A stretch of 64,000 nt of DNA, taken from the NCBI RefSeq assembly GCF_026151205.1, contig NC_087082.1, forward strand, positions 9,060,901 to 9,124,900. The letters are read 5' to 3'. Every line of letters begins with the position of its first letter. The first letter of the stretch is position 1. Below the pieces are notes generated by a model. It was not told the DNA's origin, searched no databases, and saw only the letters and a program-made list of their open reading frames with translations. The DNA is from Bolinopsis microptera. Its lineage: Eukaryota > Ctenophora > Tentaculata > Lobata > Bolinopsidae. Shown piece after piece: positions 36,901 through 50,177 of the stretch. The translations under genes were made by a program, and so were the position numbers.

Positions 36901-39900
36901 ATCTGAAACTATTATATATTTGTTTGCAATTGTCTTACGTTTCACTGAAAATAAAACATCAGGTGTCATGTTTTCGTACTTGAATTATTCCATCCGAACA
37001 ACCTCCTACACCCCCTCTACCAGCGACACTCCCTGTCTAATTACAGAACGGCTACTAGACGCAGAAGAACTGTTCACCATGGTTCTTGAAGATGTGGACG
37101 TTTATAGGAGTAAGGATCCTTTATTATCCGGTCTCTCAGCAGTTAGCGAACTCATTGATAGGGTTGATATGTGCTTCAGATTCATGGAGGGTTCTGATCT
37201 TTTGGACGAGTCCAAGTTTGGGACGATCCAACTTGTCAAAAAGAGACTTAGTGATATTTACGGGAACCTTCTAGATGATACTCTTGATGGCTTCTGGGAG
37301 GATGAAGGTGATGCTTCTTTAGAGGAATGGCTCCGTTCAACCTCTCTTTTGCCACATCGTGATCCTGGAAAACCCCTTATTGGTTCTGGTAATGACTCTG
37401 TTGTTCTAAAACTTATGGTTGCTGATCGAATAGGACAGCTTCAAAGTGCTGGACCTTTAGAATTCAGTAAAAACAGCTCTTGGAAGCTTTTTGAACGAAT
37501 AGAAATATGTGACAGATATTTGCGGGAACACGATGCAGATTCAAGAATTCTCAATTTTATATCCGATGACATTTTCAAGCTTTTGAACCTCAGTGAGCCT
37601 CATGAGGTTATGGCTTATTGGGAAGCTATTGATTTTAAGACATGGACCTTAAAGTGTCAGGTACCTATAGCTTTTGTCCCCCGGAGAATCTACTCTGGAA
37701 TTGAAATACAACAGGCCCGACTTTCTTACGAAGAATATTGGGACAATGTAGTTTCTAGCGCACCTCAAAATTTCTTCCCTTCAGTCATGACAGAAATGTA
37801 TCCTCCTCTACCTTTTGTCAAATTTTCTAAAAGATTGAGTTTGTCTCCTGTTAGCGTTTCAAAGGATGACAGCAAGGTGATTACTAGAACTTTCCCTTCA
37901 GATGAACATGAGAGGGTGAATGAGATATCATTACCAAATGTGAACAATGAGACGTCTTGTGAACCTTCATTTCCAAGCAGAAAAATTATAGTCCGTCCAC
38001 TTCCTGCACATGTGGCCGGTCGGAGACTTAAAGGCCAACCTCTACTTCTTAAACCTCCAGAAGATATGGCGATTCCTGAACAGAATATTTTAACTGACTC
38101 TTCACCCAAGCCCCTAATCTCAGCTCCTAAGAAAATTGACAGGGGATCTGAAATAGTAGAATCCTCACCTTCTTCGGTTAAGATCCAACCGTTACTTCCC
38201 ACTCCAGAAGGCTCTTACAATGAGTTACTCACACTTGCAAAGGCAGAGCACGGATATTTCTCTGTTATCCCGACCTCCTCAAAAAGACGTGCCAACAAGA
38301 GATCACAGAACTTCCCGAGAATCATTGAAAAAAGACGTATGAAGGAAATTGTAAGATTCAAACTGTTTAGATGTTTGAGATGGCTACGGAGGCAGTTTGA
38401 AAAGGATCTCACTGCGAACAACCTATCAAAGACTTCAGAATCCGACCAATCAAAGACTTCAGAATCCGACCCTTTTTCCCCTTTTGAAGAAATCAGAGTG
38501 CCTCCAGAGTTGATGGCTAAGTTACAGTGTGATATTCTCAGTTGTTTGTCAGTTGCATTCAATGTACTTGAATGTAGAACCTCAGTTATCAAGTTATTGT
38601 CACTGAGCACGGTTGTCAAGAACCTTACTCAGTTGAAATCAGCACTGAAACACACGAACGAAACATTTCTTCAAGCACTTTCGAACTTGGTAAAAACTGC
38701 CATTGAGGTTGACTATGAGTATGATGATTTTAACGAGATTAAATTAATTGATGATTTCATGAAACAGCCAAACAAAATTGTTCGTTCTATCAATCAAAGC
38801 CTAGTTCAATTGATCATTTGGGTGAAGAGATTTAACTATGACGATGAATTAATAAATGCAAAGTTTGAAACATCTAGGATCGAACAGTTATTTAAGGAGA
38901 TTTTGAAACTATGCTGCTGCAATAAACTATTAGCATCTCTTGCTTCATCGAAATATTTGTCATTAAATAAAATGTAATTTGATGATTATATTTAGTTCCA
39001 TATGATAATGAAGTTATTTTTACTTTTTACGGTTTTGTAATTTGTAGGATTAGAGTAAAACAGTTGTAATCAGAGTAATACAATCTTACAATTAAATCTT
39101 TCAATTTGTATGTGCCTTTAATCTTTATGGATTTATTTCGTTCCCATCAAATTTTCGCTTGACTGATGGACCTCCAAATCTATTTAAGAATACTTGTGGT
39201 TTTGTTAAATTGTAAACAGCCCTCATTTTTAACTTTTTTGTTGTTAAAGATACATCTTTCATTTATACGGGTAAAGAAAAATGTCCAGGCAAATATCACT
39301 GAAAAAAATATCATTTGCTCCGGTCAAATCTAAGTTTAAAATAGAGCCATATTCATATTTAGGGGTCGTTCACATATTACCGTATTACGTCACATATTAC
39401 GTCACATATTACGTCACATATTATGTAATCAGTTGAGGGGGGGGGGCGTTTCCGAATGATTACGCTAGTGTTATTTTGACACAATAGCTATGCGTAAAAC
39501 TGATTACGGAGGGGGGTAAAAATGTTCCAAAAAATGATTACGTAATATGTGAACGACCCCTTATTGACGAACATCGGGCTGCCAGAAATACTCATCGCAC
39601 TTCTTTCATATCTCTCCTTTTATCAACTGTTGCTCGACAAATTTATAGTTTCGGATCAAAATTAATATTCTTTCTATATGCTTCGGCACTGAAATTTACA
39701 TAAAGTTACATAAAACATACACAGTACTGGGTAACGGTAGAGATATATACGGTAGACCTACTTTATCGGACTTTATTTGAACGGATACTGGTTGTCCGTC
39801 AAGTCAAAGTCCGTTCCCCAAACTTATTATCCGGATAAAACGATCTCACTCATCTCATTGGATCAATAGAAACAATTTTCTATTAAAAATGTTAAATAAG

Positions 39901-42900
39901 TAACAAGTTTTGGCTAAATCACATTATGGCATCACTTTTTCGGCTTCCTCGTTCATTTCTTCCGAGAAATATACGGTAGACGGACACTATCCAGTGTACA
40001 CGATGTACAGTGTACACGATGTACAGTGTACACGATCCGATGTACATTGTACACAGTTGTCAATACGGTATACAATCACACCCTTTACAGTGAAACACCT
40101 GCCTCTCCCCAAACACATGGGCCCACTATGTTGTATCTAACAGATGTGTGTGTGTATGTGTGATCATCTTCTTGTAAACCATCATTACAGAGGACAATGA
40201 TCCAGCCTTCATTCCTTCAGGTTATTAAACAGGTTGTTATAAAATTAAGATCCTACACGGCACGATAATCTCATAATTCCCTGCAAGTTGCAACACAGTG
40301 AACGCTATTATTACTTATTAGCTGTATCTACTCATTGTGTACGTTTCTTTGCGCGTTATTATTGACTCTAATAAATTGTGTAGCAATAGCACGTTGTTTC
40401 GTGCTGACTGCAGGTGTACACTGTATACTTTCATCTGGTGACCTTCGTGTGGTGAACTATATCAGTTTGTGTTGAACGGTTTAGTGCCGCAGTTTGACTA
40501 CAGTGTGGGTGGACACCTCATTAAGATCTGTACATTCTTTATTCCAGGCTTGTTTGATGATTCGATTGGGCGACTCTTGTCCGACAGCGACTCTTGTCCG
40601 ACTCCGAAATTGGGTTTTTCTGATATGAGTTTTTGTTGGATCCTACCAAACGATTTTCTTGAAACTTTCCATAAAGTATGATGGTCATTGGTTATAGGAC
40701 GGATAATCTGTGTAAGTTTGGCCGAATTTCTATGTGCCAAATTTGAGATATCACTTCAAACACAAGAAAATATGTCCTTCTCCTTACATTTCTTTCGATT
40801 AGAAAGAAAGGTCAATCAATCATAATACCACAGACAGATATATCGTTTAAAATCCCCCCGTAATTAGCAACAGATTTTAGAATGTTCTGGAAGTTTCCTC
40901 TCTCCTTACCTACTAGATTTATTTGGCAGTCATTACTAGCAGGCCTAATTAGTGGCCGTTAATCCTGTGATAAGATCTATACTCTGTGGTGTTGTCTGAG
41001 TGTCGTGTATTTACTGCATATTGTAGCCCTTCTTCAAGGGTTATAGTTACTATGTAACCGCATCCGTACATATATAATTCTGGCCTATCTTGTGCTACAG
41101 TAATAGTAATACAATATGTAGTATTACAGGGCGTTTTATGATTATTTTCATTTGATACTACATTATTTCAAGTATAATTATAAATTAAATACTCGTTTTC
41201 CATCCATTCGACTGCCAGAATTGCCCAAACATGATTTTGTAAGATTTAGTATTTTTTGAACGTATGAACCCGTCCACACTCCCACCTTTAAAAATTTCCG
41301 TCCGTGTCAGCACTGGTTATACTTACTTTACTCCCTTTCGCATTGGTTTAGATTCTTTCGTTTTTTTGCCATATTACCGCCGTTAATAACCAAAGTTCAT
41401 TTTATATTATTGCAAATAAAAACTTGAAATAAACATAATCAATGCTTTGTTCATAGTATTAGATTCTGTCCTTACGTGGTAAACCCTTGCATTGAGTCAT
41501 TTCTTTTAAACCACAGCTAAAGCTAAACACTGACGTCGAGTAATGTACATAGTAGTAGTACTCGCATCTGGTGAGGTAAAAGCGAGATTAACGTGCAATA
41601 TAATGTGTGTTACTCCTCTGACAATCACTAAATCTCCACTCTCCAGCCAATGTCAGACAACACCGAGACCGCTTTAGAAACGACTCGTGAACACTTTGCA
41701 ACCGACGATATCTTACAGCGTAGGCTCGATGCTATCGAGATCCTTCAGATGACACTTGAAGACCTGCAGTGTTACCAGTCAGAAGATTCGACTAATGATG
41801 ACGTTTCTTTTGTACTTATCGAGCGAGTCGAAATGTGCTGTAGGTTTCTGAAAAGTGCCCCTTGGCCCTGGTCAGATAGAAATGGGACTATTGCGAGGAT
41901 CGGAATGAAGCTGATTGGTATTCATGTAAATCTGTCAAATGGAAAGCCGATCGGGACTGATTGTTTCGGCTCTGAAGATTGGGCTGATCTTGGGAATATT
42001 CTGACATCTATGAAATTTGTTGAAATCTCGGTACATCCTGTAAGTAAACTGATCAAACGCAACTCCTGTATCTTAAAACTTATGATGACTGATCGCATCG
42101 TAAAATTGCTGATCTCTGGGCCCCTTGAGTTCAACAACTGTGCTACTCACCAACTTCTAGAAAGATTGGAACTCTGTCGGAGATATCTTTATAAAGACGA
42201 TCTGGACTTACAGACGTTGAGACTTGTCTCTCATGATATTCTTAATCTCGTAAATTTGTCTGAATGCTATGAAGTAATGGAATACTGGGAAACAATCGAT
42301 TTTAAGAAGTGGGTGATAAAATCTATGAAAACTTCAATTCATGGATTTTCTGAACAGATAAAATTTAGAAAGGTATACTCAGCAGTTAAGATAAAGGAAG
42401 TAAAGTTAGCGTTCGAAAATCATTGGAAAAGAACTTTGGCTAATAAACCAAACGATTATCCCCGTCCCAAGATGATTGAATGCTACCCCGACCATCCCTA
42501 TTTATCTTATGCTAAGAAGAATCCGTCGGTTTTAATTCGCAAGTCACGAGAGGTTGTCACTGAGGCCCACCATAGTGCACAAAGAGTTGGTGAAGTCGTT
42601 ACTAATCCAGCTAAACCATTTAAAGTTAGCATAGTTGACGAGCCTGACCTAACCGCACAAATCACCGTTGTTAATGCAACTCGAGAAGGAAAATTAGATA
42701 TTCACAAAAAAGTTGCTTCTATAATTCACTCAGAAAGAAAAATGTTCAACGGCAAGATTAAGGAACAGAAAAATAACTGCGAAGTCAGTCTTGGAGGTAC
42801 CAAAACTCCTACATTCACTCGAGTTGGTGTTCCCCAGAACTTGACGACCAAACTTTACTCTTCAATCGAAAACTTTATCATTGCCAAATTGAACAAAAAT

Positions 42901-45900
42901 AAAATTAGGTCCTCCGCCAATTTCCTCCAAACGATTTCAGATTTAAGAGATTTTTGCGTGGGAACGACTGGAACATTCTTAGAATCCGTCAGAAACCATG
43001 TTGCTAAAAGTGTCCTCGATATCATGCCCGACTACGACCCCCACAGAGAGATTCTCATTGCCAGACTTATGATCGACATTGCTCTCAGGGTCACAGCTTT
43101 TCACAACGCTGTTGACCAGCTCAAGAAGTGTTGCAATATGTCGTCCGTTAAAAATAGTGATGCCGTTGAGATGATTACGTTTTCTGTAAAGAATTTTTTC
43201 AAGAAACTTGCAGTTGTTTGCTGCACTGATAAATTAGTTGTTTCTTCGTAGTCTCAACTTAATTCTTTCAGTTTATTGGTCATGATCGTGTGATTTCATG
43301 CAGACGATGGGTAACGTTTCAACATGCTATAGTGAATTATGAATAATGTTATCCAGTATAATTTCTGGTTTCTTGATAAAATTCAATTTTTAATATTTTG
43401 TTATTTATGTTTTAATTTTGTCTTTGCCTTATGCTGAGTTATACTTTAGTTCACTTTTACACTTTTGCTCACATCACTCACAGTCAGCCGCTCTGACATG
43501 GTTAACCACCTTCCTTGTGTTGTTGGTTAATCATATGAGCGGAATATAAATACCTCATTTCATTTCATATGTTTGAGTTCTTAATTTTAATGTCTAGCCA
43601 AAAATTGTGTTGTGTTTTACTTGTCACCTTACAATTTCACTTAATTTTTCTAATATGGAGACAATCCAAATGTAACCTGGCTCCAACATGGACTGGAACA
43701 GATTCCCTAAGATTAGGGCGGTGGTTCGCATCACGCATGGATCTGGATAACCCGGGTACAGACTGCAGGTTCTTTACAAATACACAGTATGTAAACTATA
43801 CACAGTATCAAACTATTGATTACGATTCAAATGTGGTCTCTCGGATATAATTAGTAAGGGAATTTGCGCTTCCATTTGTGTTCGTCGTCTGCTCCGAATG
43901 GGTCCTACTCTGCTTGTAGAAGGGGGATGATCAACTGGAGGACTAGGCTGTAATACATCAGCAGGCTTGATTCAGTGTCGAGGGGTTACTGTTATTATGA
44001 AGTCACATGATCTGGTAACCATCATGTCATAAGTTGTTCACGAACAGGCGTTCGCGAACAGGGGTCGGGCTATCTGGATACTGCCTAATATGTATTAGTA
44101 TACAAATATAAACAGAGTTTTAAGCCGAATAGCAACCAAATCAAAGTTGTTTACGGGTCAACAACTGAATCACATGTTCAGATGGAACTTAACCACAGCA
44201 CATGAGCGGTTAATTTTTATAAACTGCAAAGAACATATAATTTTAAAATGCCATCTATTTTGAGACTGTCTCGTCCAATAGACGATCATTTAATTTTGAA
44301 AACGTCACATAACAACATCATTAACCGAATAATGCCCACCAAAATAAGTTAATCAAGAAAATATACAGAAAGTATCAAATCCCAGCTCTTCTTTGTTCTT
44401 ATCTTAGCTATCTTATCTCCCCAGGTAATAGTTCCTTGTGACGATGGAGTCCACGCTAAGGTCCTGTTCAGTTACCTGACCAAGTTGAAGGTTGTGACAG
44501 TTAGCATCTCTCTTATGATCACCACTGCCAGTCCCTGGAGAGACAAGTTCTCTGTTGGAACGTGAGTTTCAGTTTCTTGTATTTTTTCTGATATATGGGG
44601 GATTTATTTGAGCAAATTGTTAATGCCCACAGTTCTAAAAATGTTAATGGACCTAATATTACCTCGTGTTTTATCTTATCTGTATGAGTTTACTATCCTC
44701 TAACCCTCCCACCCAAACCCAGGGACTACATGTCGAGCAAGGAGCTGCTGTGCGCGCTCTGGTCGGAGGACTACGGAGATGAGTGTCCCAACCCTGATAC
44801 ACCTTCCATTCTCAACAAGAATAGTCTCCCTTCTAAAACTAAAATACCGAACTCTTTAGGTGAGAGCTAGCTTCGAACCAACACCGGATAGGACTAGATT
44901 AGAACCGGAATATAATATAGTATCCGAACTTTTATTCACACCGACCATCTTAATATTGAATCACATAGTATTAGTTAAATACCCGAACAAATCTTCAAAA
45001 AAGTTTCCATAATTCTGCACATAACAAGAGTTTCTTTAAAATTACCTATTTCCTCCGTTTAAGGTCGCCCATTCCTGTGGGCACAGAGATTAGCAGGTAT
45101 AACGGGCTGGTCGAGTGATGCTAAGCTGGATGTTGCTACGAGCAGGGAGACAGTGCCTCACTTTCTGGAGGCCATCAAACAGCGCTGCCTCGCCCGGCTC
45201 GCCCTTAAGTACCAGCTGAGGTAAGTGGTATTTTTCATTAAAATTGCCAATTTAATTTCTGGTTGAATGCCCTATCAATAGTGTTCTTTGTTAGAATATT
45301 GATTGTGTTTACGCCTGGCGTAGTTTAGAACGGTGAGAGTGGCATCACCACCCCCGCTACCACCCCCTAGATCCAGATCCAGAACGCCGCCACCTCCCCC
45401 GCCCGAGGTATTTTTCGGAGGAGGACAGAAGGAGGGTACAGAGGGGTGAATGGGGGCTCCAGGGTGCCGAAAGGAGGATCGGACCCTGGATGCGTTGGGA
45501 TGTAGTTGAGAGAGGTGGGACGACCCTGGCTCTAGAGGATAGGTGGAAGGGCTTCACTGATGATGTTTTGAAAAGGATGGAGGAGGCCAGGACCACGGAG
45601 GATGCTAGGGAAATCTGGAGGATAGTAGAAAAAGAAGCAGAGGACATTAAGGATGTGTTTATTCAGAGGGTGTTCATGGGTTTGGAGGAGCTTAGGGATG
45701 CTGGCAAGCTGGAGACAAATAGGAAGGCTGGGAGTTTCCAAACGCTAAAGGGGGGTTTCAAGTACTTGATCAAAGGGATGCTGGAGGATGTGGTGCGAGG
45801 TGTTAGGTTTCAGAAGGGGCTAGATAGGATTAGTATGGATGGTCTATTAGGATGCTTGGGACTTGTAAGGAGGCTGGTGGACTTAAGGAAGAGGCGGGAG

Positions 45901-48900
45901 CTGGAGTAATCAGACCTTAAGTGCCTCTTGTTTTAGACAGAGTGCCATCATCTTTTTAAGTGCCTCTTGTTTTAGACAGAGTGCCATCATCTTTTTAAGT
46001 GCCTCTTGTTTTAGACAGAGTGCCATCATCTTTTTAAGTGCCTCTTGTTTTAGACAGAGTGCCATCATCTTTTTAAGTGCCTCTTGTTTTAGACAGAGTG
46101 CCGTCTACTGCAGAAAACAGAAAAGAATTTCTATAATTTTATTTATTCATTTTAATAAGGAGACAGACAATTGTATAAAGATAGGATGTTTTATTTCATT
46201 GGTATTGATGTTTATAATTTTTGTTAAATTTTTATTTGATATTTATTATTGATTATATTGGGGATTTGGTCGATTCGATCTAAGCCTCATTTGTAGGCAC
46301 GGATCCAATCGATCAAATTGGCCCGGGGAGTATGGTGTAGTTTAGTAGATCCACAGTGTTGCTAGGCTTTAATTTTATATTTTATATTTAATTCGCCGGT
46401 TTTTTGCCACTTCTTAAGTTTAATATTATCTCGGGGGATCATGTTTTTTGTCCGTTTTTTTCCGTTTGGCAGCTATATTTTCAAAACGGACAAAAAATAA
46501 AGCGGACAAAAACGGACAAAAAACGGACAAAAAATGTTAGAAATAGAAATAACATTTACTCATTTAGATGCTTCTTTTCTACACCGATTAGACTCATGCT
46601 TATCAGTTATCAGTATTTGTAACATTCCTTCGATAAATCACTGTCATGATTGAGGTTCGTGTTATATTAATTATTGGTTGAAGTACAATCCTTTATTCCA
46701 ACTGCAAGTCATGAAATGGAGGCAGATATGTACACCTTTGATTAACATTGCTGATTGTTAATGATATTCTCCGAAATTCTTTACTGTAATGGACCGTTGA
46801 CATTTTGCTTGAGCCTTATTGGTCATTTTAGACCCCGTTCCTCCCCTTATTGAGCTTAGTTTGATTTATTTATTAGCTAGACCGTTACCTCAACTAATGT
46901 CGCCCGGGTGATGTATTGGTAACATCGCCTCTTAAGCAGAAGACCCGGGTTCAAATCCGATCGGATGCAAGTCGGCCACTTACCAAGCTGTGATTTGGCA
47001 CAGCTTCGGCTGGCATATTTCAAAACTGGTTCCACTTGGAGGAAATTTCAGAAATGCTTTTATCAATCCAATTTTGGAAATGTTAGAATGTTTGAACTTT
47101 ATACTTTGAAAATCTGCAATATTGGAGACATCAATCTACTCTATCATGCAAAAATAGCTCATTCTATCATATTCATCGACACTAAAACAATCCTCAAAAG
47201 TGTGCTCTACTTCATAACGTCTCTAGATTAGGCCTTTGCTTGAACTAAACTCAAATTGTGTGTGTTAGTATATGAGATTTCATTTTTACAGACTGATATA
47301 AAGCCCAATCAAGGAGAAAGAGCTAACATGGGGAAAATGTGGTTCACTCCGTAACAAAAAAGTGTCAAAAAGTTATCTATTCTCTTAACTACACGCCTAT
47401 TGCATTCCATATTTTCTGAAGTATCTCAGTGACCTTACACTAAGATTTTCCAACATTTTCGATTGATAACATTATAATTTAAGAGGAGATATGATGAGCC
47501 AAACTTTGGTCACTCTGTAACGCTGTGTTACGGAGTGACAAATTCAAGGGACATTGTCACTCCGTAACGAATTTTTTTATTGACTTTTCAGTAGGAACTG
47601 TTTTGGATTTATGTGTTGATCATTTTAGTTATCCTTTAATTTAAAGTTCAATTTAAATGTCTGAGAATATGGGATCGGATCACATTATCATGTATTTACC
47701 TAGGCGCTAGCTTTAATTAGGTGCACTCTATGATACGACCAACCTTGTAATTATGTAATCACCTAATTACGCTCTACTTGGAGCATGGTGCCTGGGGCTA
47801 TTGAGATATGAGCCGAAACACAAGGAAAGATCACGTAACTTTGGATAAGTTGCAGCATGACCTGATCACATCTTTACGCTATTTCAAGTGCACTATTAAC
47901 TATAGTACACCATCTTAGTATATATCAAACACACACATTGAAGTCTATTAACTATATAATGGGCTATTAACTATAGCCTGTACTATTAACTATAGTACAC
48001 CATCTTAGTTGCTAAATCAGTTGCTAATTTCTGATTTACCTTACGACATGGTTTTGACGGGGAAAGGGAGGGCTCGTATATGTATATTTTTTGTTCTCCA
48101 GAAAAGTTGTTACATAACTCGATATTTTTCATAAATAAAGTGATTTTCATCCCTTTTTATGTTATTAAAAAATGTGTAGACTATTCTTTGTACCTAATTG
48201 AGGATTAAAAGTTTGAGAAAGGACCATGGTCATTAACCGGGCTACCCATTTCTGCAGATAGCCTGTTACAAATTGTGGAAAAAATTTAAATAAAAAGTTA
48301 CAATTTTTGTCCGTTTTTGTCCGTTTGGCAGCTATATTTTCAAAACGGACAAAAATTAACGGACAAAAACGGACAAAAAATAACATGATCCCCCCCCCCC
48401 CCCCCCCTATCTCATGCATCTATTTTATATTCGAACCTTTACCTTCTTATCTATAGTTCTTCGGCCTTTTTTTGTATCTATTAGATTTTACGAGCCCTTT
48501 TTTAAGAGATAAGGTTTTTGGGAGATAGGGCACTTCTGAAATTGTCACCGAGTATTAGTCGAGATTTGGTGATCTTCTCGATTTATTAGTTTTCTATCGT
48601 TACGAGAGCGTTTTATTTAGTACAATACACTAGTCTTGTTTAAATACAGACTCTGTCAGCCTTCCACCTTTCTTGTTTATAAACAGACTGAGCCATCACA
48701 CCGGGAATCGCAGCTCACCGGAGTTCATTGTCAGTGCTTCGTACAGCCACTACCGTCGCGAGTTACAGAATTCTCATCTCCTCGTTTACCGGGAGTTTAA
48801 TATTAAGATCGTATCTTCTTTAAGACAGGTACACCCGTAGCTTGTTTCAGACAGTTACGTTTATTTGTTAACTCCTCGTTTATCGGGAGCAACCAGTACG

Positions 48901-50137
48901 TTTTAGATCTTGTTTGATACAGGTCCATTTTAGCTCTTAGTGTTATTTCCTTGTTCATCGGGAGTTGTCACTAATTTATCAGCGCATTATATCTCGTTTC
49001 AAACAGATATATCGTTCCTTACTCCTCGTTTATCGGGAGCCGCGTACATAGATTGTTTAGAAATAGTTTGTTTGCAACAGTTACTGTCGCCCTAGCCTTC
49101 GACCAGGGAGCGCACCGTAAAGACCAGTCAATCCGGTTGCCGTGTTATAGCAGTTTCTTATTTTACACCACGCCATTGCCAGATGAATTTGTATAAATTG
49201 TCAAAATGGAGTACGCTTGAATTTGACAAAAGTCCATACTTTTGATTATACATCGTGCAACACAAATTAGTCCATGAACAATGTTATATGATAATTTGCT
49301 CCTTATCTTAACCCATTTTCCGGGTAATGCCTAATTTTCATTTTAAAATATTAACACTGTTAAAGACTTACAACTTGGCAGCTTAAACTACAATTTAACT
49401 GCAATTTAATATTCAATCTAAAAAAGGTTTTTATATTAAATTTAACCCCACTCTTGACCCCTGACCTTTAACTGGTAGTCAATTTAACCCAAAATGATCA
49501 GAAATTAGGAACTATTGCAGCACTGACAACGCATTTTTAAATAAGAATATAATGAAAATGGTCGAATTATTTTGGCAACTATCGGTTTACAACATTAATA
49601 TTAAGTGAAACTTATGCTCGATACCTAACTATTAGTATTAGGTAATCTAAATTTTATCTTAATTGCTAAATCCTGATAATGCCCCGCGTATCCTTAATCT
49701 CAATATATCTTCCTGGTAAAAGGCACCGATTTCATAATGCTAGGATACCGTTATCGGGGTCTCTGTATGATTACCGTATTGCTAATTTAGTGAATATGAA
49801 TAAACTCTTTGTGCTTGATACATCGGTTATCTTAGAAGCTTGAGTTTCCATTTTTCAGGACATGTGTATATCAAAATATTCATTCAAAACAAATGAACAC
49901 CAATATTGATGTATTCCTCGAACCAACGATAATAGCACGTCGTACTAGAGAGAATTATTACAATCATAGCGCACTCAGTGACTGAGTAATAAGCCCCAAC
50001 AGTCAACGTATGTGTATTGACTTTTGCCCCCACCTCCTCCCTTTTGTTGACATTTCTACCAGACATAACAGAGTTTGGGAGAAGCACGCACAACTCTCCT
50101 GAAAAACACAGGCAGTTATTTGGCGAGATATTTGCTA

Positions 50138-50177
<40 letters not shown>

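Noticed and set aside
45917-46102. CRISPR-like array
   Set aside because: 40-bp units with no variable spacers.
46898-46966. Functional tRNA gene
   Set aside because: Box motifs are present but acceptor and T stems do not pair; kept only as a tRNA-like segment.
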